53,500 bases of DNA, taken from Alphaproteobacteria bacterium bin52 (GTDB lineage: Bacteria; Pseudomonadota; Alphaproteobacteria; Thalassobaculales; Thalassobaculaceae). Positions within the stretch are counted from its first letter, which is position 1. Every line of letters starts with the position of its first letter. The stretch covers positions 1 through 53,500 of the forward strand of contig MPMT01000028.1 in NCBI GenBank assembly GCA_002238645.1, in the 5' to 3' direction. Shown in pieces: positions 9,801 through 16,724 of this stretch. The notes under the pieces were generated by a model. That model was given only the letters and a program-made list of their open reading frames with translations. It made no database searches and had not been told where the DNA came from. A program made the translations under genes and the position numbers.

Positions 9801-10585
9801 GCGTCGCCCCACACGCCATTGGCAGAGTCGCCGTAGGTAGTGACGGTGGTGTCGCGCACCTCCATGTCGATATCGCCTGCCGTTCCCTCCCGGATTTCGC
9901 CATGGAAACCGTGTGCGTCCCGGCCATGCGTAACCACGGTCGCCCCCCGGGCGCGCAGCCTCAACTCCCCCGCACCCGAAACCACGACACCGGCGGAATC
10001 GACGCCGTAGGTGACTATGCGCCCGCCCTCGATGTCGACCGAAACCCCGCCTGCACCGTGCGATCGCGACGCGTGCACGCCGTGGGCCCCGGTCTCTTCA
10101 TGGTGATCGCCCGGATGTTCACCCTCCACGCCGAAGGTCTCGATGTCGACGTCGCGCAGCGTCACCCGGATCGAACCGGTCCCGGCCTCGGCATCAATCC
10201 CTTCGGCGTGCGCCTCCCCCGTCAGGTGTCCGGAGGTCGTTATCCGGGTATTCTCGACCGAAATGCGGACATCTCCACCGCCTTCGTGGCGGCCCTCGAT
10301 CGCTGCCCCGTGCTCGCCGGTAATGAGGGTCGTTCCGGACACCTCTATCTCGACGTCGCCCGCATCCTCCTCACCGGACACGCAGCGGATCCGGTGACCT
10401 GCCTGCACGACCTCACCGGGAGCCGGGCAGACCGCGGAAGGCGGCACCAGTACATGGGCGCGCGATGGCACCACCCAGCCCGTGAGGACCGCGACCGTCG
10501 CAAGAGCGCACAACTGCCGCGCGGTAACCTTCCGCAACGCCCGGAACGACCACATCATCGGCGGAGAGCCGCAATCCGCTACCAT
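6851..10585 (-). CDS. autotransporter with tandem beta-helix repeats
   Basis: A type Va-like surface or secreted protein of about 1,244 residues. The frame opens at 10675, but ATG 10585 has a GGGGA nine bases upstream; ATG 10558 is another option. A signal peptide follows: basic RALRK, hydrophobic LCALATVAVLTGWVV, likely cleaved after PSRA. The passenger is Gly/Asp/Thr rich with hydrophobic residues alternating as in a beta-helix, including about six and a half copies of a 63-residue double repeat. The last 270 or so residues form an outer-membrane barrel domain of the autotransporter type (GVRRVSGSADV, GVGALVHGVELEAGRRFGL, AWIRR) ending in the terminal Phe of VGLAF. It is a single-gene unit. 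The ligand or function of the passenger is unknown. Confidence 0.8.
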   Translation of the reverse strand: MVADCGSPPMMWSFRALRKVTARQLCALATVAVLTGWVVPSRAHVLVPPSAVCPAPGEVVQAGHRIRCVSGEEDAGDVEIEVSGTTLITGEHGAAIEGRHEGGGDVRISVENTRITTSGHLTGEAHAEGIDAEAGTGSIRVTLRDVDIETFGVEGEHPGDHHEETGAHGVHASRSHGAGGVSVDIEGGRIVTYGVDSAGVVVSGAGELRLRARGATVVTHGRDAHGFHGEIREGTAGDIDMEVRDTTVTTYGDSANGVWGDARGDGTRGDVRLGVDGSAMMTGGENGHGILGTVRGGARGDVAITVQGSTITTRGGSAEAVWGTANGDGTRGDVRLDLRGSAVVTEGSMSHGILGSVRSGAQGDVTIDVQDTTVTTRGEAAYGVWGDARGGGTRGDVGIKVDGSAVTTGGRNGHGILGTVRDGAGGDVSITVEETTVTTRGQSADAVLGIVTGDDSHGDVRLDLRGSVLETGEVNSHGVVGSLRDGARGDIAIDVEHATVTTRGNSAEAVWGTATGDGTQGDVRISLDGTTVTTGGETGHGILASVRDDARGDVALSVQEATVTTTGDAAFAVWGDVHGDGTRGDVQIDMAGSAVATVGEASHGILGTVRNGAEGEVAIMLRNTTVATRGVNSDGVRALGQSDGNVTIDLLDTGIETWSTARDEKGDTWSVGVKADIGQNPRSGEGTVGDINLRMSGGSIVTHGVLSRGIQVAHASSDGLNRGDVRIATSGTRIETRGADADGILVYHTGTGRVDIRVDDGRIDAVGAGSNGIRVGQVTTPETRPGRTAATGVVERAAPIGTDGYRQQTVNVNAPVSGGTGLGAGVFLAGGGRVIVGPKGRLEAGSGVAIFSAGDSEDGGDPVPRRLQVDLRPDGLRPSDLLEGTIRNDEGETVLAVNGVSLFDSAAGGRLSSRAPNGAHNVFLAEGFAGLDFSAADSFVSVWAPRAAVYEALPGVLHRLDDRTQFSETERQLRPGQPFRLRVSGGAGSRGGTGGTVGAAYDYDRHDIEVGMDATLSEDGSLAGTLGVRRVSGSADVSAATGGGRIEALGYGVSLGITWRSEAGWYGVGRVSATRYSVDFQSDTLGDLRDGVGALVHGVELEAGRRFGLGDGMDLTPKAWIRRTALSMDGFADAAGARLTLREANRLTAGAGATVRARLEGTDGETLVLEGLIGIEGAAEGRKARVEVSRETLTARETGSRAQLGLGAAWQRDELSVRTELGRAQAISAGDVDWTGRVTVGLAF
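8650..9880 (-). repeat. 189-bp tandem coding repeats (63 residues, two half-types)
   Basis: Inside the autotransporter passenger, each 63-residue unit has two halves of 31 and 32 residues. The first half has the pattern GDV-x-hydrophobic...TGG..GHGILG.VR.GA; the second has GDV.I.V...T.VTTRG.SAEAVWG..GDGT. I count six full units plus partial ones on both sides, with high identity at DNA level between neighbours. Alternation of half-types suggests an older duplication of a 31-32-residue rung followed by amplification of the pair. Such arrays expand and contract by recombination, so copy number probably varies between strains. Confidence 0.85.
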
Positions 10586-10910
10586 TCTCCGACTTCCCCT
10601 GACTGGACTGCAGCACCCCGAAAGGGGTCGCGTTCGCGATGCGGCGATGCCTTGCGAATTCCGGTACGCACTCATCGAAAATGCCCCGTGCGTGACACTG
10701 CGCCGGCACGGCCTTGCGCAACAGGGGCCGGACTTTCACCGATCGCAGGCAGTTCGCGCAAGGCCCCTGCCCTGACCCGCCCGGCGGCATCGCATCGTGC
10801 CCGCCGTCCCCTGCGGCGGGTGGACTTTCGACGGCGTTCAGCCCGATGTTCGGGGCGGCTGCCCCCGGATACTCCACCAGAAGGCCCCTGCCATCCGGCT
10901 ATGGGTCAAG
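10586..10910. other. 325-bp intergenic region
   Basis: It lies between the autotransporter start and the dead higA gene, both leftward. The autotransporter promoter should be here. I see no gene and no clear repeat. Confidence 0.4.
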
Positions 10911-11207
10911 TCAGGCTACGGATTGAGACTGGTATCGCCGTACTGCGATCTGGCCTTCGCGCCTGCGGGCCTGAACGAGATCGTAAGTGGTGCGGCGTCA
11001 TAGCCAGAACTCGGCATTGGACCAACCTGCCTTTTCGGAGCGGATCGCCATTTCGGGCGAGATTTCCGCGTGGCCGTTGAGCACCTGGAACAGCGTATGT
11101 CGGGCGACACCCGGCACCCGCGCCGCCGCGGTTACTCTCAAGCCGAGCGGTTCGAAACAGTTTTCGTGAACGCTGCGCCCAGGATGGGGAGGATCGATCA
11201 TCGGCAT
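10911..11207 (-). pseudogene. higA: HigA-type antitoxin with internal stop
   Basis: An XRE-family antitoxin of the HigA type. The protein starts [13 protein letters not shown] and continues [40 protein letters not shown] and WSNAEFWL, the standard HigA helix-turn-helix. ATG 11207 has GGGAG seven bases upstream. A TGA at 10998-11000 follows FWL, where relatives have Arg or Met. Beyond it the same frame continues with the normal tail (TTYDLVQARRREGQI) to a second stop at 10911. The truncated product of about 69 residues keeps the helix-turn-helix, so residual DNA binding is conceivable. It is downstream of a broken higB. Confidence 0.75.
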
Positions 11208-11221
11208 GCCCATAACTCCCG

Positions 11222-11364
11222 TCAGTGGTAGTCGACCAGATTGACGTCCCGGGCGTCACCGTCTTCAAGGCGAAAGGTGAGCCGCCACTTCCCGTTATCG
11301 GGATGCTCCGGTACCCTTTGAGATCGCCTTTCAGGGGATGACAGGTGTCCGCCATCAAACCGGG
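11222..11364 (-). pseudogene. higB: HigB-type toxin, C-terminal remnant with frameshift
   Basis: Just upstream of higA, one frame encodes CHPLKGDLKGYRSIPITG and, after a one-base shift, the next encodes [18 protein letters not shown] and LVDYH then stop. Together these make the C-terminal half of a RelE/HigB-family mRNA interferase (HPLKG...W.I.V.G.WR.TF.FEDGDA..VDYVDYH). The N-terminal half is not recognisable. The stop lies 14 bases before the chosen higA start, the expected toxin-first arrangement. The toxin cannot be made. Confidence 0.7.
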
Positions 11365-11604
11365 GGCATCACCCTACGGCGAACATGTCCCTGGAACACG
11401 ACCTCGCGCCTGGTACGCTCTGTCAGCATGGGGTCGGTTCCTGTGGTAGGTGCAGGTGTCCGAAACCACTACATATACTACGGTCAACGACCCCGTATCT
11501 CTTTCCCCTGTTGAGAATTGGGGATCACCGGCAGCATCGACACTGCCCTGCTCACCCGCGGCCGGGCAGGCGCCCTTCGGTGCGCGGGCCCGCGCCCCGA
11601 TTTT
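11365..11604. other. 240-bp spacer without a gene
   Basis: It probably contains the lost 5' half of higB and the 3' flank of the MttB gene. Nothing recognisable is left on either strand. Confidence 0.35.
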
Positions 11605-13155
11605 TCAGAAATCGGTCGGCGCACCGCCCTCACGCTTGCGCCGTTCGACGAAGGCGGCCAGTTCCTCGCGGCGGGCCTGCTCAAGCGGTGGAGGCTCGAA
11701 CTCCGCCAGAATCTTCTTCCAGGTGGCGTTGGCCCGGTGGGTGGCATCAATCGACCCGCGTTCCTCCCAGCTCTCGAAGTTGCTCCAGTCCGACAGGAAC
11801 GGTTCGTAGAAGGCGGTGCGGTAGCGCTGGCGTGTATGGTCGGCCCCGAAGAAGTGCCCGGTCGGACCGACCTCGCGGATGGCATCCACCGCGATGTCGG
11901 CCTCGCTCGCCGGAACCGGACGCAGGTAGGCCATCATCTGCTGCAGGGTCTCGCAATCGAGTATGAACTTTTCGTAGGACGCGCACAGTCCGCCCTCGAG
12001 CCAGCCGGCGGCGTGATAGACGATGTTCACACCGGCGGAAACCACCGACCAGAGCGAGAACGCGCTCTCCCAGGCGGCCTGGGCATCCGGGTGATTTGCT
12101 GCGCAGGCATTCGACGCGCGCAACGGCAAACCGTAGAACCGGGCCATCTGACCTGAAATCTGGGTCGCCCGCATGTATTCCGGCGTGCCGAAGGCGGGGG
12201 CGCCGGACCGCATGTCGACATTGGAGGTGAAGGACCCGATGGCACAGGGGATACCCGGGCGTATGCACTGCAGCAACACGATCGCCGACAGCCCCTCGGC
12301 CACGAACTGGGTCACCGCGCCGGCAAGGGTCACCGGCGCCATGGCGCCGGCAAGGGTGAAGGGTGAAACGATGGTCGGCTGGCCGCGCCGCGCACACCGC
12401 ATCGCTCCGTCAAGCATCGGCCAGTCATGCTTGAGCGGCGAGGACGAGTTGATGTTGGTGTACATGTGCGGCGCGGCCTCGAACTCCTCGTGCGTCATGC
12501 CGGCCGCGATACGCGTCATTTCCATCACGTCCTCGACCCGCTCCGGCCCGAGCGAGTAGGCGTGCACCACCTTGTCGGTGATCGTCAGCTTGTCGAACAG
12601 GCAATCGAGGTGCCGGATCGAGGGGTGGAGGTCCACCGGCTCCACCGGGTAGCCGCAGGCGAGATGGATGCAGTTGAAATACTGTGTGAGTCTGAGCAGG
12701 TCGCGATAGCTCTCCCGGTCGCCGACACGGCGGCCACGGTCCAGGTCGGAACAGTTCGGCGGACTGGAGACATTGCCGAACACCATGTGCCGGCCGCCTA
12801 TGATCACGGCTCGCTCGGGGTTGCGCGGCGTGATGGTGAACCGTGCCGGCGCAAGCTTCACCTTCTCCATTACCAGCGCCCGGTCCATGCGGACATTGGT
12901 TGAACCCGGCCGGGTCTCGCACCCGGCTTCGGCCAGCACCACCCGCGCGTCCTCGTTCAGGAACTCGATCCCGATCTCCTCGAGCACCCGCATCGCACCC
13001 TCGTGAACCGCCTGGACCTGCTCCTCGGTGAAGGGTTCGGTCGGGGCGTCAATGTTGACCGGCAGCTGCCAGTCGAGCTGTCTGATCGCCGGACCACCGT
13101 CACGCGCAGCGGCACTGCGACGCCGCGACCCGGTCCTTCGTCGCGTTCCCTGCAT
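11605..13155 (-). CDS. trimethylamine methyltransferase (MttB) family protein, non-pyrrolysine
   Basis: A 516-residue member of the MttB superfamily, which transfers methyl groups from quaternary or tertiary amines to a corrinoid protein. After a basic N-terminus, a helical segment (VHEGAMRVLEEIGIEFLNED) opens the family fold, followed by TIVSPFTLAGAMAPVTLAGA and CIRPGIPCAIGSFTSNVDM in the barrel core, and GPTGHFFGADHTRQRYRT near the C-terminus. The frame has no in-frame amber codon, so it is a Pyl-free member; those that have been studied act on glycine betaine, carnitine or related compounds. No corrinoid protein or reactivase gene is visible nearby, so the methyl acceptor must be elsewhere. 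The MFS gene follows upstream on the same strand. Confidence 0.85.
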   Translation of the reverse strand: MQGTRRRTGSRRRSAAARDGGPAIRQLDWQLPVNIDAPTEPFTEEQVQAVHEGAMRVLEEIGIEFLNEDARVVLAEAGCETRPGSTNVRMDRALVMEKVKLAPARFTITPRNPERAVIIGGRHMVFGNVSSPPNCSDLDRGRRVGDRESYRDLLRLTQYFNCIHLACGYPVEPVDLHPSIRHLDCLFDKLTITDKVVHAYSLGPERVEDVMEMTRIAAGMTHEEFEAAPHMYTNINSSSPLKHDWPMLDGAMRCARRGQPTIVSPFTLAGAMAPVTLAGAVTQFVAEGLSAIVLLQCIRPGIPCAIGSFTSNVDMRSGAPAFGTPEYMRATQISGQMARFYGLPLRASNACAANHPDAQAAWESAFSLWSVVSAGVNIVYHAAGWLEGGLCASYEKFILDCETLQQMMAYLRPVPASEADIAVDAIREVGPTGHFFGADHTRQRYRTAFYEPFLSDWSNFESWEERGSIDATHRANATWKKILAEFEPPPLEQARREELAAFVERRKREGGAPTDF

Positions 13156-13285
13156 GGGTCGGTCGATCTCCCTGCAACGTTACCCGGCACGAGGTTCGCC
13201 CGCGTGCATCATGGTGTGAGGATTTGCGCAAATACAAGCGCGGTGCTTGTCCGGGAACCGCCGAAGCGCGTCGTGGACAGAACGG

Positions 13286-14521
13286 TCAGGTCCGGCCCGG
13301 TGTGACGTCCGACAGCCGGTCGACCCTGCGGATCGCCGGAAACAGCCAGGTCCACAGCCCTGCAATCGCGAAGGTCGCCACCCCGCCCGCGAGAACCGCC
13401 GGTACCACCCCGACGAACGCCGCGGTCACGCCGGCCCGGAAGTCGCCGAGCTCGTTCGAGGCGTTGATCGCCACCGAATTGACGGCGCTGACCCTGCCGC
13501 GCATGACATCGGGTGTCGCGAGCTGCACCAGGGTCAGGCGGATGTAGACGCTCATCATGTCGGCCGCGCCATAGACGGCAAGTGCCGCGAGTGACAGCCA
13601 GTACAGGGTCGAAAGGCTGAACACCACGATCGACGCCGCGAACAGGGCGAGTGAGACGAACAGCGCCGGACCCATGTAGCGCGGTGCCGCCAGCCGGGCC
13701 AGCACCAGGCCGACCAGCAGCGATCCGAAACCCGGCATCGCCCGCATGACGCCGAGCCCGTCCGGCCCCACGTGCAGGATATCGCTGGCATAGACCGGCA
13801 GCAGTCCCATCACGCCGCCGAGTAGCACCGCGAGCAGGTCGATCGAGATGGCGCCAAGCACACGTTTCTCACGCCAGACATAGGAAAACCCGCCAAGCAG
13901 CGCGTCGAGCGTGATGCGTCCCGCCGACCGGACTCCGCGGGCAGGCGGGACCATCAACGCCGAGCCGGCGGCAATGGCAAAACACGCCGCCGCCGCGCCG
14001 TAGACGCCGTCACCGGTCCAGGCGATCAGCCCCCCTCCCAGCGCCGGGCCGGCAAGCTGCGCCACCTTGTTCGCGGATGATGACCAGGCAACCGCCCGCG
14101 GGAACGTCTCCACCGGCACCAGGTTGGGCAGCAGTGCCTGCACCGCGGTCTGGGCGAAGGCACGCGCAATTCCGTGCACGAACAGGATGGCGAGGATGGC
14201 GGCCATCCCGCCGGCCCCGGCCCAGAGCACCACCACAAGCAGTCCGGTCACCGCGACATGGATCACGTTGCACAGCGCCAGGATCATCCGCCGGTCCAGC
14301 CGGTCCACCGCCATGCCTGCCACCAGCACGAACAGGAATGCGGGGGCAAACTGGGCCAGGCCCACATAGCCGAGGTCGATCGGGTCGCGGGTCAGCTGAT
14401 AGACGTACCATCCGACCGCCACCGTGAGAATCTGCACGCCCATGACATGCCCGGTCCGATTGACCAGGTAGAGCAGGAACCCCGCGTCGCGTGCCAGCCG
14501 GTGGCGGTCTGCCGGGCTCAT
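13286..14521 (-). CDS. MFS transporter (MFS_3/DHA3-like)
   Basis: A 411-residue inner-membrane carrier with about 12 hydrophobic segments. DRLDRRMILALCN, after the second segment, is the MFS loop 2-3 signature (G.D..GRR type). The N-terminal start (FLLYLVNRTGHVMGVQILTVA) and LAGPALGGGLI resemble the MFS_3 exporters related to EntS. It is divergent from tauD with 84 bp between the start codons, and is followed on the same strand by the MttB gene 130 bp downstream. Whether it exports a product or imports a methylated amine is not shown by the sequence. Confidence 0.85.
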   Translation of the reverse strand: MSPADRHRLARDAGFLLYLVNRTGHVMGVQILTVAVGWYVYQLTRDPIDLGYVGLAQFAPAFLFVLVAGMAVDRLDRRMILALCNVIHVAVTGLLVVVLWAGAGGMAAILAILFVHGIARAFAQTAVQALLPNLVPVETFPRAVAWSSSANKVAQLAGPALGGGLIAWTGDGVYGAAAACFAIAAGSALMVPPARGVRSAGRITLDALLGGFSYVWREKRVLGAISIDLLAVLLGGVMGLLPVYASDILHVGPDGLGVMRAMPGFGSLLVGLVLARLAAPRYMGPALFVSLALFAASIVVFSLSTLYWLSLAALAVYGAADMMSVYIRLTLVQLATPDVMRGRVSAVNSVAINASNELGDFRAGVTAAFVGVVPAVLAGGVATFAIAGLWTWLFPAIRRVDRLSDVTPGRT

Positions 14522-14605
14522 GCGGCCGCCGGATGTGTGAAATCACTTGAGCCCGATCCCGACGCGGACAACAATGGTCCCGATTCCGAACTCGGGGGAC
14601 GACAG

Positions 14606-15487
14606 ATGCGAATCGAACCCATTGCCGATGCACCGTTCGGGGCCGAGGTGCGTGGCGTGGACCTTGCCGGGCCGCTTGATGCCGGACAGATGAAGGATTT
14701 GGCCGACGCGCTGTACGAGTACCGGATCGTCGTCATCAGGGACCAGTCACTCGACCAGGACGCGTATCTGACCTTCGGGCGCTGGTGGGGTACACCGATC
14801 CCGCATGTTCTCGACCATATGCGCATGCCCGGTTACCCGGAACTGCTTGCCGTCGGTAACACCGAGCAAAAGGACCGCAAGCACGAGATCCGCAACGGAG
14901 CGGCGCTCTGGCATACGGATCAGTCCTACGAGGCAATGCCTGCCAGCGCAACAATGCTCTACTCGATCCTGGCCCCACGGATCGGCGGGCAGACCCAGTT
15001 CGTCGACATGGTGGCCGCCTACGATGCCCTCGACGCCGGGACGCGCGAACGGATCGACGACCTCCAGGTGGCGCATCTCTACGGGGCGGGAAAGCTGCTC
15101 GACGACGAGTTCATCGCCAGTCCGCTCAAGACCGGTGAGCAGATCGATCGTGTCCCCACCTGCCATCATCCCCTGGTCATGCGTCACCCGGTGACCGGCC
15201 GCAAGGGACTGTATGCCACCGGTCAGTCCTCCTTCGCCATTCGCGACATGAACGATGCCGAGGCGGTTGAACTGCTGTGGCAGCTGAAGACCCACGCGAT
15301 CCAGGACCGATTCGTCTACGCCCACCGGTACGCGGTGGGGGACATCGTGATCTTCGACACGCTGTCGACCATGCACGCCGCAACCCCGATCGACGTCGCC
15401 GACCCTGGTCGTGAGGACACCCGTCGCCTGCTGTGGCGCATCAGCGTGCGGGGCATGCCCCAGGCCTACCGCCACCTCGCCGCGTAG
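14606..15487 (+). CDS. TauD/TfdA family dioxygenase
   Basis: A 293-residue Fe(II)/2-oxoglutarate-dependent dioxygenase. The iron triad is visible: ALWHTDQSY gives the HxD pair and TLSTMHAATP the distal His, with RRLLWRISVRG supplying the 2-oxoglutarate-binding Arg. The N-terminal GAEVRGVDLAGPLD is typical of the TauD fold. The frame is open far upstream, but ATG 14606 has a GGGGGA about seven bases before it and matches the family start. Substrates in the family include taurine, chlorinated phenoxyacetates and carnitine precursors; none can be chosen here. It is divergent from the MFS gene and precedes the CoA-transferase gene by 76 bp. Confidence 0.88.
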   Translation: MRIEPIADAPFGAEVRGVDLAGPLDAGQMKDLADALYEYRIVVIRDQSLDQDAYLTFGRWWGTPIPHVLDHMRMPGYPELLAVGNTEQKDRKHEIRNGAALWHTDQSYEAMPASATMLYSILAPRIGGQTQFVDMVAAYDALDAGTRERIDDLQVAHLYGAGKLLDDEFIASPLKTGEQIDRVPTCHHPLVMRHPVTGRKGLYATGQSSFAIRDMNDAEAVELLWQLKTHAIQDRFVYAHRYAVGDIVIFDTLSTMHAATPIDVADPGREDTRRLLWRISVRGMPQAYRHLAA

Positions 15488-15563
15488 TCCCCGGCACCGG
15501 CACCGGGCCGGATCGCCGCTCACGCGGAAACGGCGTTCCCTATCTCCATCCGTGAGGTTGACC

Positions 15564-16724
15564 ATGCCGCACTCCGGGCCCCTTGCCGGGATCAGAATCG
15601 TGGAACTTGCCGGCATCGGACCGGCTCCCCATTGCTGCATGCTGCTCTCGGACATGGGCGCGGAGGTGATTCGCATCGACCGGCCGGGCGGAAACCCGGT
15701 CGGTGGCACAGACAGGAACGCGATCCTGAACCGGGGCCGCAAGTCGGTCGCCTTCGACCTGAAACAGCCGACGGCGACCGCGGCGGTGCTTCGCCTGGTC
15801 GAACAGGCCAACGGTCTGGTGGAGGGATTCCGTCCAGGCGTGATGGAACGGCTCGGCCTTGGCCCCGAAGACTGTCTCGCACGCAACCCGAAGCTGGTTT
15901 ACGGGCGGGTCACCGGCTGGGGTCAGGAAGGTCCGCTGGCCCGGGTGGCAGGCCACGACATCAACTACATTGCACTTGCCGGAGCGCTCGGCGCGATCGG
16001 AGACGCGGAACGCGGACCGGTTCCACCGCTCAACCTCGTCGGTGACTTCGGCGGCGGAGGCATGATGATGGCGTTCGGCATGGCATGTGGCCTGATCGAG
16101 GCGGCGCGCTCCGGATCCGGCCAGGTGATCGACGCCGCGATGCTCGACGGTTCGGCGCTGCTGATGGCCGGCATCTTCCAGAGCCGCGCCAGCGGCCTGT
16201 GGAATCAGCCCCGTGGCGAAAACTGGCTGGACGGAGGGGCACCCTTCTACGCACCCTATCGCTGTGCCGACGACCGGTGGATCTGCATCGGGTCGATCGA
16301 ACCGCAGTTCTATCGCCTGTTGTGTGATCTGCTCGAACTGTCGGGACCGCTGTGGTCGCGACAGTGGGATCGCGAAGCCTGGCCGGAACAAAAGCGGCAG
16401 CTCGCCGGGGTCTTCGCCAGTCGTACGCGAGCCGAGTGGACACACCTGCTCGGCACCCGGGACATCTGCTTCGCGCCGGTCATGGACATCGAGGAGGTGG
16501 CGGAGCACCCGCACACCCGTGAACGAGGCGTTTTCGTCGAGTCCGACGGCTGGCTGCAGCCGGCACCCGCCCCGCGTTTTGCGCGAACCCCGGGACGGAT
16601 CCAGTCACCGCCGCCGAGACCGGGGGAGCACAACGACGACGTGCTCTCGCGGTGGGGGTTCGACGACGGGGAAATCGCGCGGCTGCGTACCGAGGAGGCC
16701 CTGGTCGACGGAACCAGTTCATGA
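15564..16724 (+). CDS. class III CoA-transferase / alpha-methylacyl-CoA racemase family (CaiB/BaiF)
   Basis: A 386-residue family III enzyme. IVELAGIGPAPHCCMLLSDM and GAEVIRIDRPGG are the N-terminal CoA-binding signature. GHDINYIALAGALGAIG carries the Asp used by racemases and CoA transferases, and the PAPHCCM variant is typical of the alpha-methylacyl-CoA racemase branch. ATG 15564 has GAGG six bases upstream. Its stop overlaps the start of the NDP-forming acyl-CoA ligase (ATGA), so the two are translationally coupled and probably act in sequence on one branched acyl-CoA. Racemase is favoured over transferase by the motif, but not proved. Confidence 0.85.
   Translation: MPHSGPLAGIRIVELAGIGPAPHCCMLLSDMGAEVIRIDRPGGNPVGGTDRNAILNRGRKSVAFDLKQPTATAAVLRLVEQANGLVEGFRPGVMERLGLGPEDCLARNPKLVYGRVTGWGQEGPLARVAGHDINYIALAGALGAIGDAERGPVPPLNLVGDFGGGGMMMAFGMACGLIEAARSGSGQVIDAAMLDGSALLMAGIFQSRASGLWNQPRGENWLDGGAPFYAPYRCADDRWICIGSIEPQFYRLLCDLLELSGPLWSRQWDREAWPEQKRQLAGVFASRTRAEWTHLLGTRDICFAPVMDIEEVAEHPHTRERGVFVESDGWLQPAPAPRFARTPGRIQSPPPRPGEHNDDVLSRWGFDDGEIARLRTEEALVDGTSS

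Noticed and set aside
8650..9880. CRISPR-like array
   Set aside because: The 189-bp units are coding and in frame throughout, have no unique spacers, and belong to an autotransporter passenger.
8777..11080. 767-codon rightward frame
   Set aside because: It is the shadow of the autotransporter repeats, so its apparent repeats are copied from the real gene.
11605..13155. Pyrrolysine-dependent MttB
   Set aside because: The frame is continuous without an in-frame amber codon, and no pyl genes are nearby.
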